This document shows, piece by piece, positions 1 through 10,939 of a stretch of 28,645 nt of DNA (its first letter is position 1; each line of letters opens with the position of its first letter). Position numbers and translations under genes: made by a program. Under the pieces are notes generated by a model. That model had not been told where the DNA came from, searched no databases, and was given only the letters and a program-made list of their open reading frames with translations. Source of the stretch: Rhizophlyctis rosea (taxonomy: Eukaryota > Chytridiomycota > Chytridiomycetes > Rhizophlyctidales > Rhizophlyctidaceae); assembly GCA_027596075.1 (NCBI GenBank), contig JADGJC010000426.1, forward strand, positions 1-28,645, written 5' to 3'.

Positions 1-540
1 CCGCCAAGCTTCCTTTTTGTTTTTTATTTCTTTTTTTTGGTGGTCTTTCGTCAATTGCTGGTTGTGTCGCGGCCCCCCCCCCCCCCCCCATCCCTCTCAC
101 CTTCTCTTCCCAAGCACCCCACAATCTCATCTTTATCTCCCTACAAGGAAGTCTTTCGTAACTGACGCGTCCCAGCTTGTCTCCTTCTCGCATTAGCAAA
201 ACTGACGGAGTCTGCCGAGTATGAGATTTACAGACGTTGTCTCGCAATACCAAGAGGGAGACCTATCGTTTCATAGGACTGTTCCACCACTCAGGTACAC
301 CTATCGACGCTCTGGAGTTGCTGTGCCGGGAAAGGGCTCTCACGGGACGCGTTGGGCGGGCCGGCATTCAGAGCATTTTCAGCAGAATGGCGCAGACGAC
401 CTCTTCTTGTGTACTTGCTTGTTTACTAATAAATGCGTTTCAATACCTTCTTAGTTATATGTCCCCGCTTCTCTGAACACATTCTCCTTCGCTTTGGTTT
501 GGAGTTGGAAAGCGTATTCACAGCAAACCGAACCACCCTC
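1..540. other. No recognised gene; poly-C tract
   Basis: This stretch begins with a T-rich run and a 17-base C homopolymer at 73-89. No reading frame in it has a recognisable family signature. Its last part may include 5' exons of the methionine aminopeptidase 2 remnant that follows, but I could not align them with confidence. Confidence 0.5.
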
Positions 541-1352
541 CATTCCAGTCTCGACATTCTTACCGAGGCTGGTATGTAGTTGTACGCTAGGGATCTTGTC
601 TTTTGCCTTGCCATCAATGGTGATGAGCTCATTGTTCCTTTGTTTATCAGGCATTGGGCTCCCAACGGGTCTGTCGCTGAACCGTGTTGCTGCACATCAT
701 CGTCATCCGCGTCTTTTGTGATTCAGTCTCAAACGATGGTACCTTCAAGGTTTGTGCTTCAACCATTGCATGCTTCGAAATTCCTTTCACAATCATGTCA
801 ATTCATGCATGCGCAGATATGCTTGGATGTTGTGAGGATGAATCTGACATACATGTCAGCTTCCATCGACCCGGTCACCAGCTTCATTTAAATAATCGGT
901 TCCGCCTTCACACATACTGCCGATCCCATGTATGACGACCTCAAGGCGGCAGTAAAGGATGCGACGAACACTGATGTCAGAGTGAGTTGCCGACTCATGC
1001 ATCACTCTTTTTCCATCATTTGACTGATGCTGAAAACCATCAATCAGGAAGCGGGTATTCATGTGAGTTTGGCTGACATTGGCGTAATCATTCAAGAAGT
1101 CATGGAGTCATACGAAGTGGAAATCAATGGCAAGTCGCTAAATGAAGCTGTTTTGAACATTGGTATGAATTAGGCCAACCAATTCGCAACGGAAACGGTC
1201 ACACAATCCATGAATACTCAATGCGCGGCCTAAAATCTGTCCCAATTTATTTCAAATAGTGGAGTGACAGTTAAGATGGAGGAAGGAGAGCTTTACGCCG
1301 TTGAGACGTTCGAGAGCACCGGGAAAGGTGAAGCAGTGGTCGTAAGAAGGTA
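540..1352 (+). pseudogene. Methionine aminopeptidase 2 (MetAP2) remnant
   Basis: MetAP2 removes the initiator methionine from nascent cytosolic proteins using a two-metal site. Recognisable exon pieces lie in the family's order. One intron at about 572-650 (GGTATGT to TTTATCAG) splits EAG and IGLPTGLSLNRVAAH, which contains the His of the family motif. A piece at 892-981 encodes IIGSAFTHTADPMYDDLKAA and ends at a GTGAGT donor. After CAATCAG at 1047 comes [20 protein letters not shown]. Then PIRNGNGHTI appears at about 1181 in a shifted frame, and METAP2-like KMEEGELYAVETFESTGKG at about 1273-1335. Between pieces the frame changes, stops occur, and the segment that should carry the metal-binding Asp residues is scrambled. 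The amino end and the C-terminal third are missing. Family identity is secure; it is almost certainly non-functional. Confidence 0.92.
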
Positions 1353-1511
1353 TTCCTGAGATCAAACAGTTGATTTTTGATCCTGACCCATGCTCAACGC
1401 ATGTCCAAAAACGTATTATCTTCTCCAAGTAGTATTACTGAGAAAGCATAACGTTAGAATTCCAAAAGCCTATATCCTCCGCAAGTATCTCCACTGAACA
1501 CCCGCGACTCT

Positions 1512-2748
1512 ATGAACAATTGGAGCGACAACCAACCGCTCATGGTTCTCGTCTGCATCATTCTGACCCTCATCTTCGCTCACAGACGATCAATATCGAA
1601 TGGTATGTATCCTATCTCATGACATGATTCGGTCGTGATACTGATCGACTTGCATTGAATGTGTCCATAAAAGCAAACTTGCATTCCCACCTCCGCCGCC
1701 CGCGCATCAACAAAGATTACGCACATCCCATTTTCGGTCCGCGCGACGCTCTTCTCACCTCTCTTTGCAAACAAGGGTAGTTAGAGATAGTCAAATATGC
1801 CACCAATGAGATCAATACGAATGATATGGATTTGGAGGGGTGTGAATACGAGTGGGGCCCAAGAGCGAAAGTGGAGCCCTCGGAGGAGAGCGTGGTTGGA
1901 TTCGTTCCTGATGTTAGGGATGGGATGTACCCCGCCGAACTCGCGCCCATTGATCGTCCCTCTCCCTGATCTTTCGCACCGAAATCGACACCCCCTGACC
2001 CTCTACCAAACCCTCAAAGAACTCCGAAGGAACTTACGCAAATCCTACACGAAACCCGCCGTCGAAACGAAGCGCTCGAAATCGAGGTGGAGACAGTACG
2101 AGGCGCATTAGTGGAGAGGGTCGAGAGATGCGGGGAGTTGGAACGGGAATGAAGAAGGAGCAAAACATCCAGTGGACCTGGTATTGTTGATGGCTTACGT
2201 CTAGATCCCAATCTCACCGATCCAGACACCCCTAACTTACCAACAACCCTCACATCGCCCCTCACATCCTCCCCCTCGCTGACATCCTTCCCGCCCTTCT
2301 CACCTTCAACATCCACAACAATCCCCCAAACCCAACTCCACACCACCCAGACCCAAATCACCCACCTCGCCTCCCTCTCCACCCTAACAACCTTCCACAC
2401 AACCCTCGAATTCCACCATTCTGACCTTCAAGCTGCCTAACCAAACACGTCGAAGAGATCGAACGCCTTATCGAAGAGGAACGCACGTGGCACGCTCATG
2501 ATGGGAGACATCATCGGGGCGGGTTGGTTGGTGGTGGTGTGAGGACGCCGGCGGGGAGAGTGAAGGGTGAGAAACGGAAACGGGGAATTAGTCTTTTCAG
2601 TCCTACTGTTCATTTACGGACTGGTGGTGGTGGGGATTTGACGGCGGGGATTTCCGATCCGTTCTTGGACATTGTCAGGGATTTACGGAATGCTGATTTT
2701 AGTGTCCCTCACTCTCAGGGTTTAGCAAAACAAAACGATAGAAGGTGA
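1512..2748 (+). pseudogene. Coiled-coil protein gene with nonsense codons and a frameshift
   Basis: Not assigned to a family. A possible first exon (1512-1602) encodes MNNWSDNQPLMVLVCIILTL, a hydrophobic anchor-like segment, and ends at a GTATGT donor. From about 1787 one frame stays coherent for roughly 650 nt: an acidic part (NDMDLEGCEYEWGPRAKVEP), a Pro-rich linker, a heptad-like segment (ILHETRRRNEALEIEVETVR), a Ser/Thr/Pro-rich linker, and a second helix. It is broken by in-frame TGA at 1967-1969 and 2150-2152. A one-base shift near 2440 moves the continuation (LTKHVEEIERLIEEERTWHA and a Gly-rich tail) to another frame, which runs to 2748. Both TGA codons could derive from CGA by C-to-T change. 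It lies just 3' of the MetAP2 remnant on the same strand. Sequencing error is the main alternative to decay. Confidence 0.55.
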
Positions 2749-3245
2749 TTGGAAATAGATCACAGTTTGCAAACAACACCGGGCTCGTCAATCTCATCGT
2801 TTTGTACAAAACATGATCTTTGAATCATGTATGAAATTTCATCCCAGAATCCACCAACTGTTCATCGCGACCATTGGCAGAAGGTATTAGATCACTGCTA
2901 TCCTCCCGAAGTGCCGGTGCCCATCCTTCCGTATGGACTTAGGAATCTATCGCACAGAAACGTGATGATGAGGGTCGGCAGGTCAGGCATCATGATTGCT
3001 GGCAAGGGGCGGTTCGACGCTGCTTGGTGCGAAGCGCTCCATTGATCCCTTTCACAGCGTCATCCGCAAGTCTAATTTAAACTATGGTGGTGTGACATGG
3101 GAATGTTGGTCGAATTTCAGCACCGCAGAGCAACTACACTTTACAAGTGTAGTGAAGGCGCCATTACTTGCCGCACCTAGTGCTTGAAGGTATTGAAACA
3201 TATTATATTGGCTACCACCACGCCCAGCGTGCAGTAACAGCAAAC
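2749..3245. other. Intergenic stretch, nothing recognised
   Basis: This spans the interval between the coiled-coil pseudogene (plus strand) and the transporter stop codon (minus strand), so it is a 3'-to-3' spacer. Short open frames here show no family motif. Confidence 0.5.
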
Positions 3246-5181
3246 CTATTTTACATGAGGTTTCTCCACATCTAACTTCTCAACGGTAACTTCAGAAACC
3301 AAGCCACCCTCAACTCCAAAGTCCCTCCTCGTCTTCTGCCACCCAGCACTCTGCCTGGCACTAACTCCACTCTCAAACATCTCGTCAACATCCTCCAACA
3401 TCAAACCCTTGGTTTCAGGCACGAAGAAATACACATAGGCAGCTCCCAAGAAGGTGCAACAAGCCCAGAGGAATGCGATCTTGGTTCCGAGATTTGCGTA
3501 GTCAGAGTCGGTGAGGTAGGGAGTGATGAAACCGAGGATGAAGTTCCAGAGCCAGTTGGAGGCGGTTGACATGGAGATGCCTTTGGCGCGGACGGGGAGG
3601 GGGAAGATTTCGGAGGGGACGACCCAGGCGCCGGGACCCCATGCGGCGGCGAACTATGGGTTGGTTGAGATGAGTTTTGTTCAATATCCAGCGAAATGCA
3701 AATGACACCGAGTTCTACGTACCCCAGCAATGAAGATGCAGGAGAATACAGTGATGATAATACCCGCGGTAGGGCTGGAAGCGATCACCACACCGGCGGC
3801 ATCCTTGGTGGCGGGGAGGGCTTCGCCAGTGATTCCGACTACCATCTGGTGATTGATTGGGGTATTGGTGAGTGCAAGTAGGAACCAGGAAGAATCGAAC
3901 CCAATCCTTACCATTCCCGAAAACATAACCCCACATCCAATAATCATCAAAAGCCGTCGACCCCATCTGTCAATCATCCACATGCCCGGGACTGTGAACA
4001 AAACCATGACAACGCCAGTAATGGTCTGGGTCATGAAACCTTCCAAACCAGCAGACTTGAAGAACGTGGTGCCGTAGTACATGATGAAGTTTATACCGGT
4101 GAGTTGTTGGAACATTTGGAGGAGGACGCCGATGAGAGTACGGCGGAGGAGGGGTTGTTTCCAGAGGGTCGCATAGCCAGTGTCGGTGAGGATTTCGGAT
4201 TCGTGAATGAGACCCGCCTGGTGGACAAAGTGCGGAAATTGTCAGCCAAAAAAGACCAAGTAAGTTGTGCATGATATGTATAGTGCAACAAACCTTAATT
4301 TCAGCAATCTCCTCTTGCACTCTCTCCTCTCCATGAACGTCACCGTTTTTGACTCCGTATAGGGTTCTGAGCGCAGCAACAGCGTCATCGTGGCGTCCTT
4401 CTCTCATCAGTCCGCGGGGTGAGTCGGGACAGAAGTAACATCCTCCACCGAGGACGAGAGCCCAAAGAAGCTGCAGACCGATTGGGATGCGGTAAGATGC
4501 GGAGTTGGCGATTCCTTGGGTGATTTGGTTGACGACGAAGGCTAGCAAGAGACCGATGGTGATTGTGAGTTGGTAAGTTGCGACGAGGGAGCCACTGAGA
4601 TGGAGAGAGATGGGTGTCAGCCTTGTGGGGAGTGAGAAAGGGGTGATCGCCGCTCACAAACTCACCGAATTTCTTTCGGAGCAACTTCAGAGTGGTAGAG
4701 AGGAACAAGGTCCGACAACAACCCGACACCCATGCCCGCGATGACGCGTCCAAATGTGAGAACTGGAACCGTTGCCGCTCCGGTCTGGATCGCCACCCCG
4801 ACTCTGGGAGAAAATCAAATTTCAGCATACCCCATTTCAAAACCAATCGACCGAATCTCAGAAAACTCACGCAAAAACCATCGTACTATAAATCATAGCA
4901 AACTTCCTCCCAAACCGATCACCAGCCCATCCACTCGCAATAGCACCCAAAAAGGTTCCCACACTCAACAAACTAACAACCAAACTTTTGTTGGTTGTGT
5001 TGAGGGCGTATTTTTCACCGACGGGCTCGCCGAATTGTCGTTGGAACTCGCCCATTTCTAAAATGCCAGATATGAGGCCGGTATCGTAGCCGAAGAGGAA
5101 CCCGCCGAAGGCTACGAAGGTGGAGATGAGAATGACATTGAGGTTTTTGTGAGGGGGTTTTTGGGGGGCGTCGGTGGACAT
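3246..5181 (-). CDS. Hexose/sugar transporter of the major facilitator superfamily, six exons
   Basis: This is a plasma-membrane sugar:H+ symporter or facilitator of the sugar porter family (12 membrane helices). Exons on the minus strand, from the start, are 4871-5181, 4666-4803, 4294-4594, 4217-3912, 3845-3723 and 3653-3246; every intron is GT..AG. They sum to 1587 nt, exactly 529 codons including the stop, giving 528 aa, typical for the family. Signatures occur in order: GYDTG (31-35), GWAGDRFGRK (DRFGRK at 88-93), a diverged PDSPRGL (family PESPRWL), QQLTGINFIMYYG (from 287), DRWGRR, PSEIFPLPVRAKG and PETKG (472-476). The cytosolic tail is about 50 aa. The PESPRWL motif has Asp for Glu and Gly for Trp, an unusual change that may affect gating or specificity. 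The sugar carried cannot be read from sequence. It is the only recognised gene here with a complete, uninterrupted reading frame. Confidence 0.95.
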
Positions 5182-7021
5182 TTTGGAGGGAGGTGCTAAG
5201 GACGATGAGGGGATGAGGTGCGTTGAGGAAATTTCAGCGCTTTTGGGTCTCTGCACGCCTGGGGAAAGCGTGTCAGGGTTTGAAAGTGCTTTTCATTATA
5301 TATAACGATGATCCACGACTTCCGCACAATCATTTAGGCTCCGGATCGCAACATGATTTACTGAATGAAGGTAAGTCAGCCGGTGTGTTCATGTGCCTGC
5401 TGGTGGCGAGGTTGGCAGCCAGTCTCGCATCCTCCACCGCCAGACCAACACGGTCTGCACTCCGAAGCGTGAGATCCGGTTGAAGCCTTCAAGTTCGCCG
5501 TTGCGCATGACAGGTTCAGTATTTCCCTCCGTACGAGGCGCGCAAAGAAATGCGACGCCGTGGAAATGTAACGCCGCCCTGCACGAATCTTGTCCGGCTT
5601 TTCACCGGCGCGCAGACGCGTACGGAAAACACCGAATTTATGCAAGTCTGAGCCTCCATCAGGCAGGTGTTCCAAATGCGGAAGCCACTTCCTCCGTCTA
5701 TCAGTTTTTCAATCAAACAGTGGCGCGCCACCCCCTTCATAGGTAATCCCTTCAAATGGGGCGACCAAAGAACAAGGTGCATTGAACATTCGTTTCGGTC
5801 CCTTGACTCCCTTCCAAGTTTCCTTGATGGAAGAACAAGGGACCGCTGGCGGGCGGTCTGTCGGTCGAACGGTCAGGTTATTGCGGAGCTCTCCGGAGGC
5901 TGTCCACTCCATAAGGACAATCAGTTCCCCGAAGGCTTTACTTGCTCCTTTCGTTATAAGGTTATTGTTGGTGAGAGAGGAATCTTCGAGTTACGCCCTA
6001 TCATTTCTGATGGGGATCAGGCTGAACTCCAAAAAGACAGAAATGAGTCGCTCATTGGGAGATGTTGTTCAAATTGACAATTTCGATGAATCCAAATCGA
6101 GCTCGATTTGTATTTTTCTACTACAGTAATGCAAAGTTGTGGCACCTTCACTCGAATACCACAAGCGTCTCCATAAGACTTATCAATTTCACCACTGGTC
6201 CACTGCTCTACTCATCAGCAAAAGATAAATCCGCACCCCTTCCAGTGACTCCCAGTCTCCATTCGCGTCCAAATATTATCAACCAAGCGCTTGTATTGTG
6301 ACAGATAAGATGCACCTCTGCAAGTGTCAAGTTGTGGTTCCCCACCTTAGGAGATGGTTGTTTGAGCATTTTTAATCGAACCAGGGAACTCTTGTTATGT
6401 TGTCTTTTGCTTCGTGGAGTTATTAGGGGAGGGCTTATTGCTTGGGGCGGTCCTTACCCACATCTACCCACCTCCCACATCACCCAAACAATGCGTTCAA
6501 AATGTTTTTCCAGTCAAACCCATATCATAAACCCGATCCCTGAAAATTTCGATACCACATTGTTTTGCTTTATTCAGAATAATACACGTGCAAAATATAT
6601 CGCGCAATCCCCGCTCGGTAGTGTAGATGAGGACGTTAGGGAAGAACTCGTCATGCAAACCTCCCCTGGTGGCAGAGCGAACACTCGGCGTAGCATGACT
6701 GTGCCGCTAAGCAAATCGGTCGCGTTCGAACAGGCAGGTTGTTATTTTTAGCCTTCCCAATCTCCCAGTCTCGTCTTCGTCTCATCTTGGTTTCATCTTG
6801 CTTGGTCACATCGAACGTCCAGAGCTATTGAGTACGCCGCACAGGGCTCACCTCCAAATAGCATAGATAGACCTCGTCGCTGTGACTAGGACAAGATGGT
6901 GCAAGACGTGACGCGAAGGAAACGGGGAGAGGAGTCGGTTTTTTCAATAGTTGCGGAAGGTGGGTAATTTTCTCACCTGGGTCAAACCCGATGTCAAAGC
7001 AACAACGCGGACAACTGACTT
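5182..7021. other. Gene-poor interval with an 18-bp palindrome
   Basis: This 1.8-kb stretch contains the transporter promoter at its left edge. No open frame in it has recognisable motifs, although one plus-strand frame at 5667-6077 stays open for 136 codons. A perfect 18-bp palindrome (CAAATCGAGCTCGATTTG) lies at 6093-6110. Confidence 0.45.
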
Positions 7022-7930
7022 TTGTTCGTGACACAGTTAGACCTCCGACTAAAAGTAACTTGTTCACATATCCTTGCACCTAAGCATACCGAAAGCCGCT
7101 CCACTCACAACCTCGTACCTCTCACACGCCTTATTAACCTCCTTTCTAAACCCACCAAAGCCCCACCCTCCGGACACCACCCCTCCATCCCACATTTCCT
7201 TACCCCCACTCCAAAACAATGTCGGACCCCCCAAATCTCCGCCTCCTCCGCCGCAACTTCGTCAACAATATCGGCCGTCCTCGTCGTGCAAAACGACAAT
7301 GACCCGTAGAATCAGGTCAATTTGAGGTTGTTGCTTGTGTCTGGGAGGAAGAGCGATGTGTTGGTGTTGCCGATGGGGAGGAGGAAGGTGTTTGAGAGGT
7401 GGCCTAAGGGTGAGTTATCACCATGCGGGTGGGTTGTTATCTTTGAATGGGCTCGGGGGGAGGTTGCAAGCGTATGGGGGAGGAGGAGTTACGAAAGATG
7501 AATAGGTAGATGGGACAATGGAATTTCCAATTCTGTTCGTGAGCAACGCTACGGCAATTGACCCACAAAGGGTGGGCCATATTTTGCGGGAGCAGGCAGC
7601 CGGGAATCCTCCTTCTGATTGATGATGCACCACCTCCTTAAATTGACCCATTTCCCCATTTTACTCACACAGAATAGGCAGAAGAAGCCCCCGAATCCCC
7701 CGCCAACATCAGAAGCCTCTACGACGGCCGAATACTCGGGTCCGCAATCACAATACAAGGTAAATTTACCTCAACTCCATCTACAATGACGCCAAAACTC
7801 TCCACATCATCAACCTTCTCCGTACTCTTCTTTGTTCCATGAATTCGCCCTCACCGGCACAGGGAACAGAATTACAATAGGCCAAACAACCGTCGTGGCT
7901 TTTTCTCATAATACGATGAGATGTCAATAG
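7022..7930 (+). pseudogene. Ubiquitin-fold protein (MUB / Rad60-SLD_2-like), interrupted
   Basis: The exon ending at 7409 encodes NLRLLLVSGRKSDVLVLPMG and then FERWPK, matching the first strands of membrane-anchored ubiquitin-fold proteins. The next exon (7682-7759) gives EEAPESPANIRSLYDGRILG, the usual helix-to-strand segment. The third (7863-7930) gives NRITIGQTTVVAF and a stop, matching the closing PPGQTTVV strand. Phases agree across both introns (G|AA and G|GG), so the splicing pattern is real. Two problems argue for a pseudogene: an in-frame TAG at 7307-7309 just before the ubiquitin fold, and a 272-nt intron, long for this genome. The C-terminal CAAX-type end expected for prenylated MUBs is not visible. 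An alternative start downstream of the TAG is possible, but no in-frame ATG directly follows it before the conserved fold. Confidence 0.6.
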
Positions 7931-8870
7931 TACGGCTCCTAATGTTCACCCTCCGCAAATATATCCCTTCCTCCATCCGCCCCTACATAGCCTTCGACCT
8001 CCTCCCCCTCGACAAAGTCTGCTTCGACAACGCCTTCGCCGGCGCATTCATCACCACAAATCGGCTGGCTCATCTGGGACACATCCCTCGCAACCTTCCT
8101 AGTCTTCATTTCGCATTGTCTACGCGCTTCGTAACTTAGCCGAAACACCCGCAGCTGCATTCGACGTGTTGGGATTCTTACCGGCTGGATCCTCCACCAC
8201 GCTAGTCCCGTCTTGTTTGAGTTCTACATAGAACTTACCGTAACTCCAAAGCATTCATGATCTTCCTCCAAGCATTCGGCTGCCAAACCATCCTCGGCGT
8301 CGTAACACGAATCATCTTCCTCTCCGCTGCGCCGTGGTTTAACGATCTTTACGGATACGCACCACCAAGTTGCAACAGTGCCTGGCAACCCCGCCAGCCT
8401 AGCGTGCGTCAACAAACTCTTCGAAACACATCTGTATACATCGGCATTCAGCAAACCCCCACTAGTTTTTGGCGCTCTCCCGTCTGGCTCTGCAGTCCTG
8501 ATATTCCTCTTCGCGCAACCTGGAGGCCCCAGAGCAGGTATAGCGACAGGATGTAACGTGCTCTGGCAGTGGTGGGCGACGATGTACTCCCGTCATTACT
8601 ACATGGTCGATTTGTGCCGTTCGAGCAGCATGCTCTTCCACATTTTATCTATTTGACGATACCTCCCTTCATCTCCATCATCATCCTCCTATGACCTTAT
8701 TGGGATGAGATCCATGATATCGGAGCATGATGGGGAGAGGGGGAGGTGTTTGGGTTGAAGGAGGTTGTTGTTGAGGATGGGAGGAGGGGGGACGGGAGTG
8801 GGGAGACGATTCAGGAGAAGGGTGGTAGGGGAAGAAGATTTTGAAGAGTTAGTGGGGTGGGCCGGGTCCA
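7931..8870 (+). pseudogene. AUR1-like inositol phosphorylceramide synthase remnant
   Basis: AUR1 transfers phosphoinositol to ceramide in the Golgi membrane; it is a PAP2-type enzyme using a His-His-Asp triad. Recognisable pieces in order are: LRKYIPSSIRPYIAFDLLPL (from about 7950); FDVLGFLP then ILHHASPVLF; FLQAFGCQ (about 8263); RIIFLSAAPWFNDLYGYAPP; and, after a frameshift near 8365, VPGNPASLACVNKLFETHLY, SAFSKPPLVFGALPS, then VLWQWWATMYSRHYYMVD (about 8560-8615). The Asp-containing third motif survives. The second motif, family PSLHSG, reads PSGSAV, consistent with deletion of about three codons including the catalytic His. Several frame changes connect the pieces. The G-rich tail (8700-8850) still resembles an acidic AUR1 tail (VFGLKEVVVE). 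It starts right after the ubiquitin-fold gene on the same strand. Confidence 0.85.
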
Positions 8871-9309
8871 TCAGGCACCTTCAATGGTCGTATCACCATG
8901 CCGGAACAGAGCTTCATTATATGACGCATTCGCACCAAACCCGCCCCTTCACATTACCGAAACGTCCCCATCCCACTTTTCGTCAACGGTTCATCAAACG
9001 GGCTGAGAACGACGCGGACGGCTAGGTGGGAAAGGATCTATGTCATTGCTCCTGTCAGAGTCAGCTCGTTGGGTGATCCAGGGACGGTGGTGGCGGTAAC
9101 GTGTGGGGGAAGTGTCAATGGTGTAAATGGGAGGACGAGGGATGTAAGATTGAAGGGCCATGATAACGATTTGCTGCTGGGCGAAGGCACGGTCTCAGCT
9201 CACCGGATCTCACGTCGGAAAGCTGGACCACCGCCGTGGGCGTTCGTTACGACTTTGTGTAGCATATGGGGAGCAGGTCGGTTAGCCACAATGATTTTGT
9301 GTTGCATCG

Positions 9310-9677
9310 GAGCAGTGGATCAATGAGAGCCGTTCGCCAGTGATGGCGAGGAGATCAACAGACACGGTGGACGTCTGGCTAGGAGTGCGTATCCGTTTTC
9401 CTGTTTTGTATGCACTACTGGCTTCTCCTATTGACCACGTGCAAATCTGCAGGCAAACGTCATGCTTCAATACACAACATCTGAAGCCAAAGAACGCCTC
9501 ACCTCCAAACTCTCATCCGCAAAAGTCTCACTCTCGCAAGTTGACGAGTTCCTTAGGGAGCAGATCCCCACAATGGAAGTCAACGTTGCTAGGGTCTACA
9601 ATCTTGATGTGGAGTTGAGAAGGGCTATTAGGGCAGCACCTTCAGGGAAGGGTGGGAAGGTGGGGCAGGATTATTGA
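9310..9677 (+). pseudogene. Prefoldin subunit 3 (PAC10/VBP1) C-terminal fragment
   Basis: Prefoldin 3 is an alpha-type subunit of the hexameric co-chaperone that hands actin and tubulin to CCT. An exon ending at 9384 encodes TDTVDVWLG. After a GTGCGT..CAG intron (9385-9452) the next exon gives ANVMLQYTTSEAKERLTSKL, then SSAKVSLSQVDEFLREQI and PTMEVNVARVYNLDVELRR, ending with a stop at 9675-9677. Family members read DTV.LWLGANVMLEY and EDLEFLREQITTMEVNTARVYNWDV. Compared with that, a few residues are missing in the second coiled-coil helix (SLSQV-DEFLREQ). The N-terminal helix and the beginning of the beta hairpin are absent upstream. The surviving exons are open, so expression is conceivable, but without the first helix the subunit could not assemble normally. 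Confidence 0.85.
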
Positions 9678-10560
9678 TGTTGGCTTCGCGAGTGACGTCG
9701 TTTGCGGATGGATTGGCGTTGCCTCCTCAGAAGGTGGAAACGAATGCTGCGAATGAGATACCGCACCTTCCACGCCTGCCTCACGAGCTTCAAGTGTATC
9801 ATATCAGCAACATTCTCTACACTGACCACATCATAACCCAACAACCGTTCCCTCCCAACAACCACTCCTCTCGCCTCAAACGTCTCCACCTCCCTTTCGA
9901 ATCCTCTTCCCTCCCTTTACCCGCCTCTCATCCGTCAAAACCCACTTCCACATTTAAAACCCACCCCGACACAACCACTCGTGCTCCGCGCGGGCTCCGT
10001 ACACGAGTCTTAGCTCTTACCGGAGCGTGCATACGAAGCGGAAGCGGTGGCTTTGTGGGATGGGGTTTAGGAAGAGGGATACGTTGGAGAGGCATGGGGT
10101 GTGATCGTGAGGGAGGAATGTGTTGTTGCTTATGTTGTTGGTGGAAGGAGGACGAGGGGTGTGGGTGGGTGTTGGGACGAAGGGGAGAAAGGAGGAGAAG
10201 AGTGGGGGGAGTGCTTTTGGGTGGATGGGAGTGGGTGGGGGAGTACCTGTTGTCTTGTACGTTGTTGTCAGTTAATGAGTAGTAGTAGATAGACCGGATT
10301 GTTATGTTTCTGGCTGGTGGACCTTGACGGTTAGCATTGAGAAGGAAGCCTGTTCTGTTTCTGTTGGCTTGACGGCTTTGGATACTTTGGCAGTCTGGCG
10401 GAATGTTGGTAAGGGGCTGGCGAGTTTTTGGAAACCCCACCGACATTGCGAGGGTGGGAGCACAGGACCGAGCACTCAAACACACAAGACATGACGGTTG
10501 AAGGACATATGACAACCAGACCAACGCCATTTCCAAAGCAATGCTTTATTTACAACCACG
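9678..10560. other. Low-complexity interval between prefoldin 3 fragment and element A
   Basis: Long open frames run on both strands (9674-10282 plus and 9928-10536 minus), but they come from strongly strand-biased sequence (C/A-rich then G/T-rich) and I see no domain. One plus-strand segment, LPRLPHELQVYHISNILYTD at about 9765, faintly resembles the start of an F-box; I do not rely on it. A minus-strand AATAAA lies at 10545-10550, downstream of element A on that strand. Confidence 0.4.
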
Positions 10561-10697
10561 CATTTTGACACGTCCTTTCAGTCTTGGAACTTGACACGGG
10601 AATGTCTTTCACACGCCATGACCTCCTCACACATTTTGACACAACGCAATGCACTTGACAAAACTTTCAGACCACAGCACACAGAACACACAATAAT

Positions 10698-10759
10698 GCT
10701 TGTCGACGGGATCGAACCGTCGCGCCTTGTCAAAAGACAGTGGCGATACCAATCCAAGC
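10698..10759 (-). ncRNA. tRNA-like fold A (62 nt, no D-stem)
   Basis: On the minus strand it begins GCUUG and ends CAAGC (5-bp acceptor-like helix). Inside are AUUGGUAUC (a D-loop remnant), a hairpin CGCC..GGCG extended by UGUC-UUUU-GACA, one C, and a textbook T-arm GACGG-UUCGAUC-CCGUC. GGTTCGATCCC matches a polymerase III B box. The 5' half of the D-arm is missing, so it is too short for a normal tRNA, and the anticodon-like loop has only four bases. The length and layout resemble mascRNA-type tRNA-like RNAs that RNase P and RNase Z process. No CCA is encoded. Confidence 0.7.
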
Positions 10760-10939
10760 GATAAAAAAGGGCGGGAGTAGCCGACACACGGGCTTTCACC
10801 GGTATCCTCCCTATGAGAAGTCGTCCACCCCTGGGCTTGAGCTTAGACTTCTATGTTGGGTATCCTATCATCGGAGACTCTCCTCAAGGTGAGTATGACA
10901 CGACCATCGACTCCAAGACAGAAGGTTTTGCAGGTAACC

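Noticed and set aside
73..89. Poly-C tract as a regulatory element
   Set aside because: A 17-base homopolymer near the window edge may be a simple repeat or an assembly artefact; nothing nearby ties it to a gene.
9674..10536. Long overlapping open frames on both strands (about 200 codons each)
   Set aside because: They mirror each other in strand-biased low-complexity DNA and show no domain; composition alone keeps the frames open.
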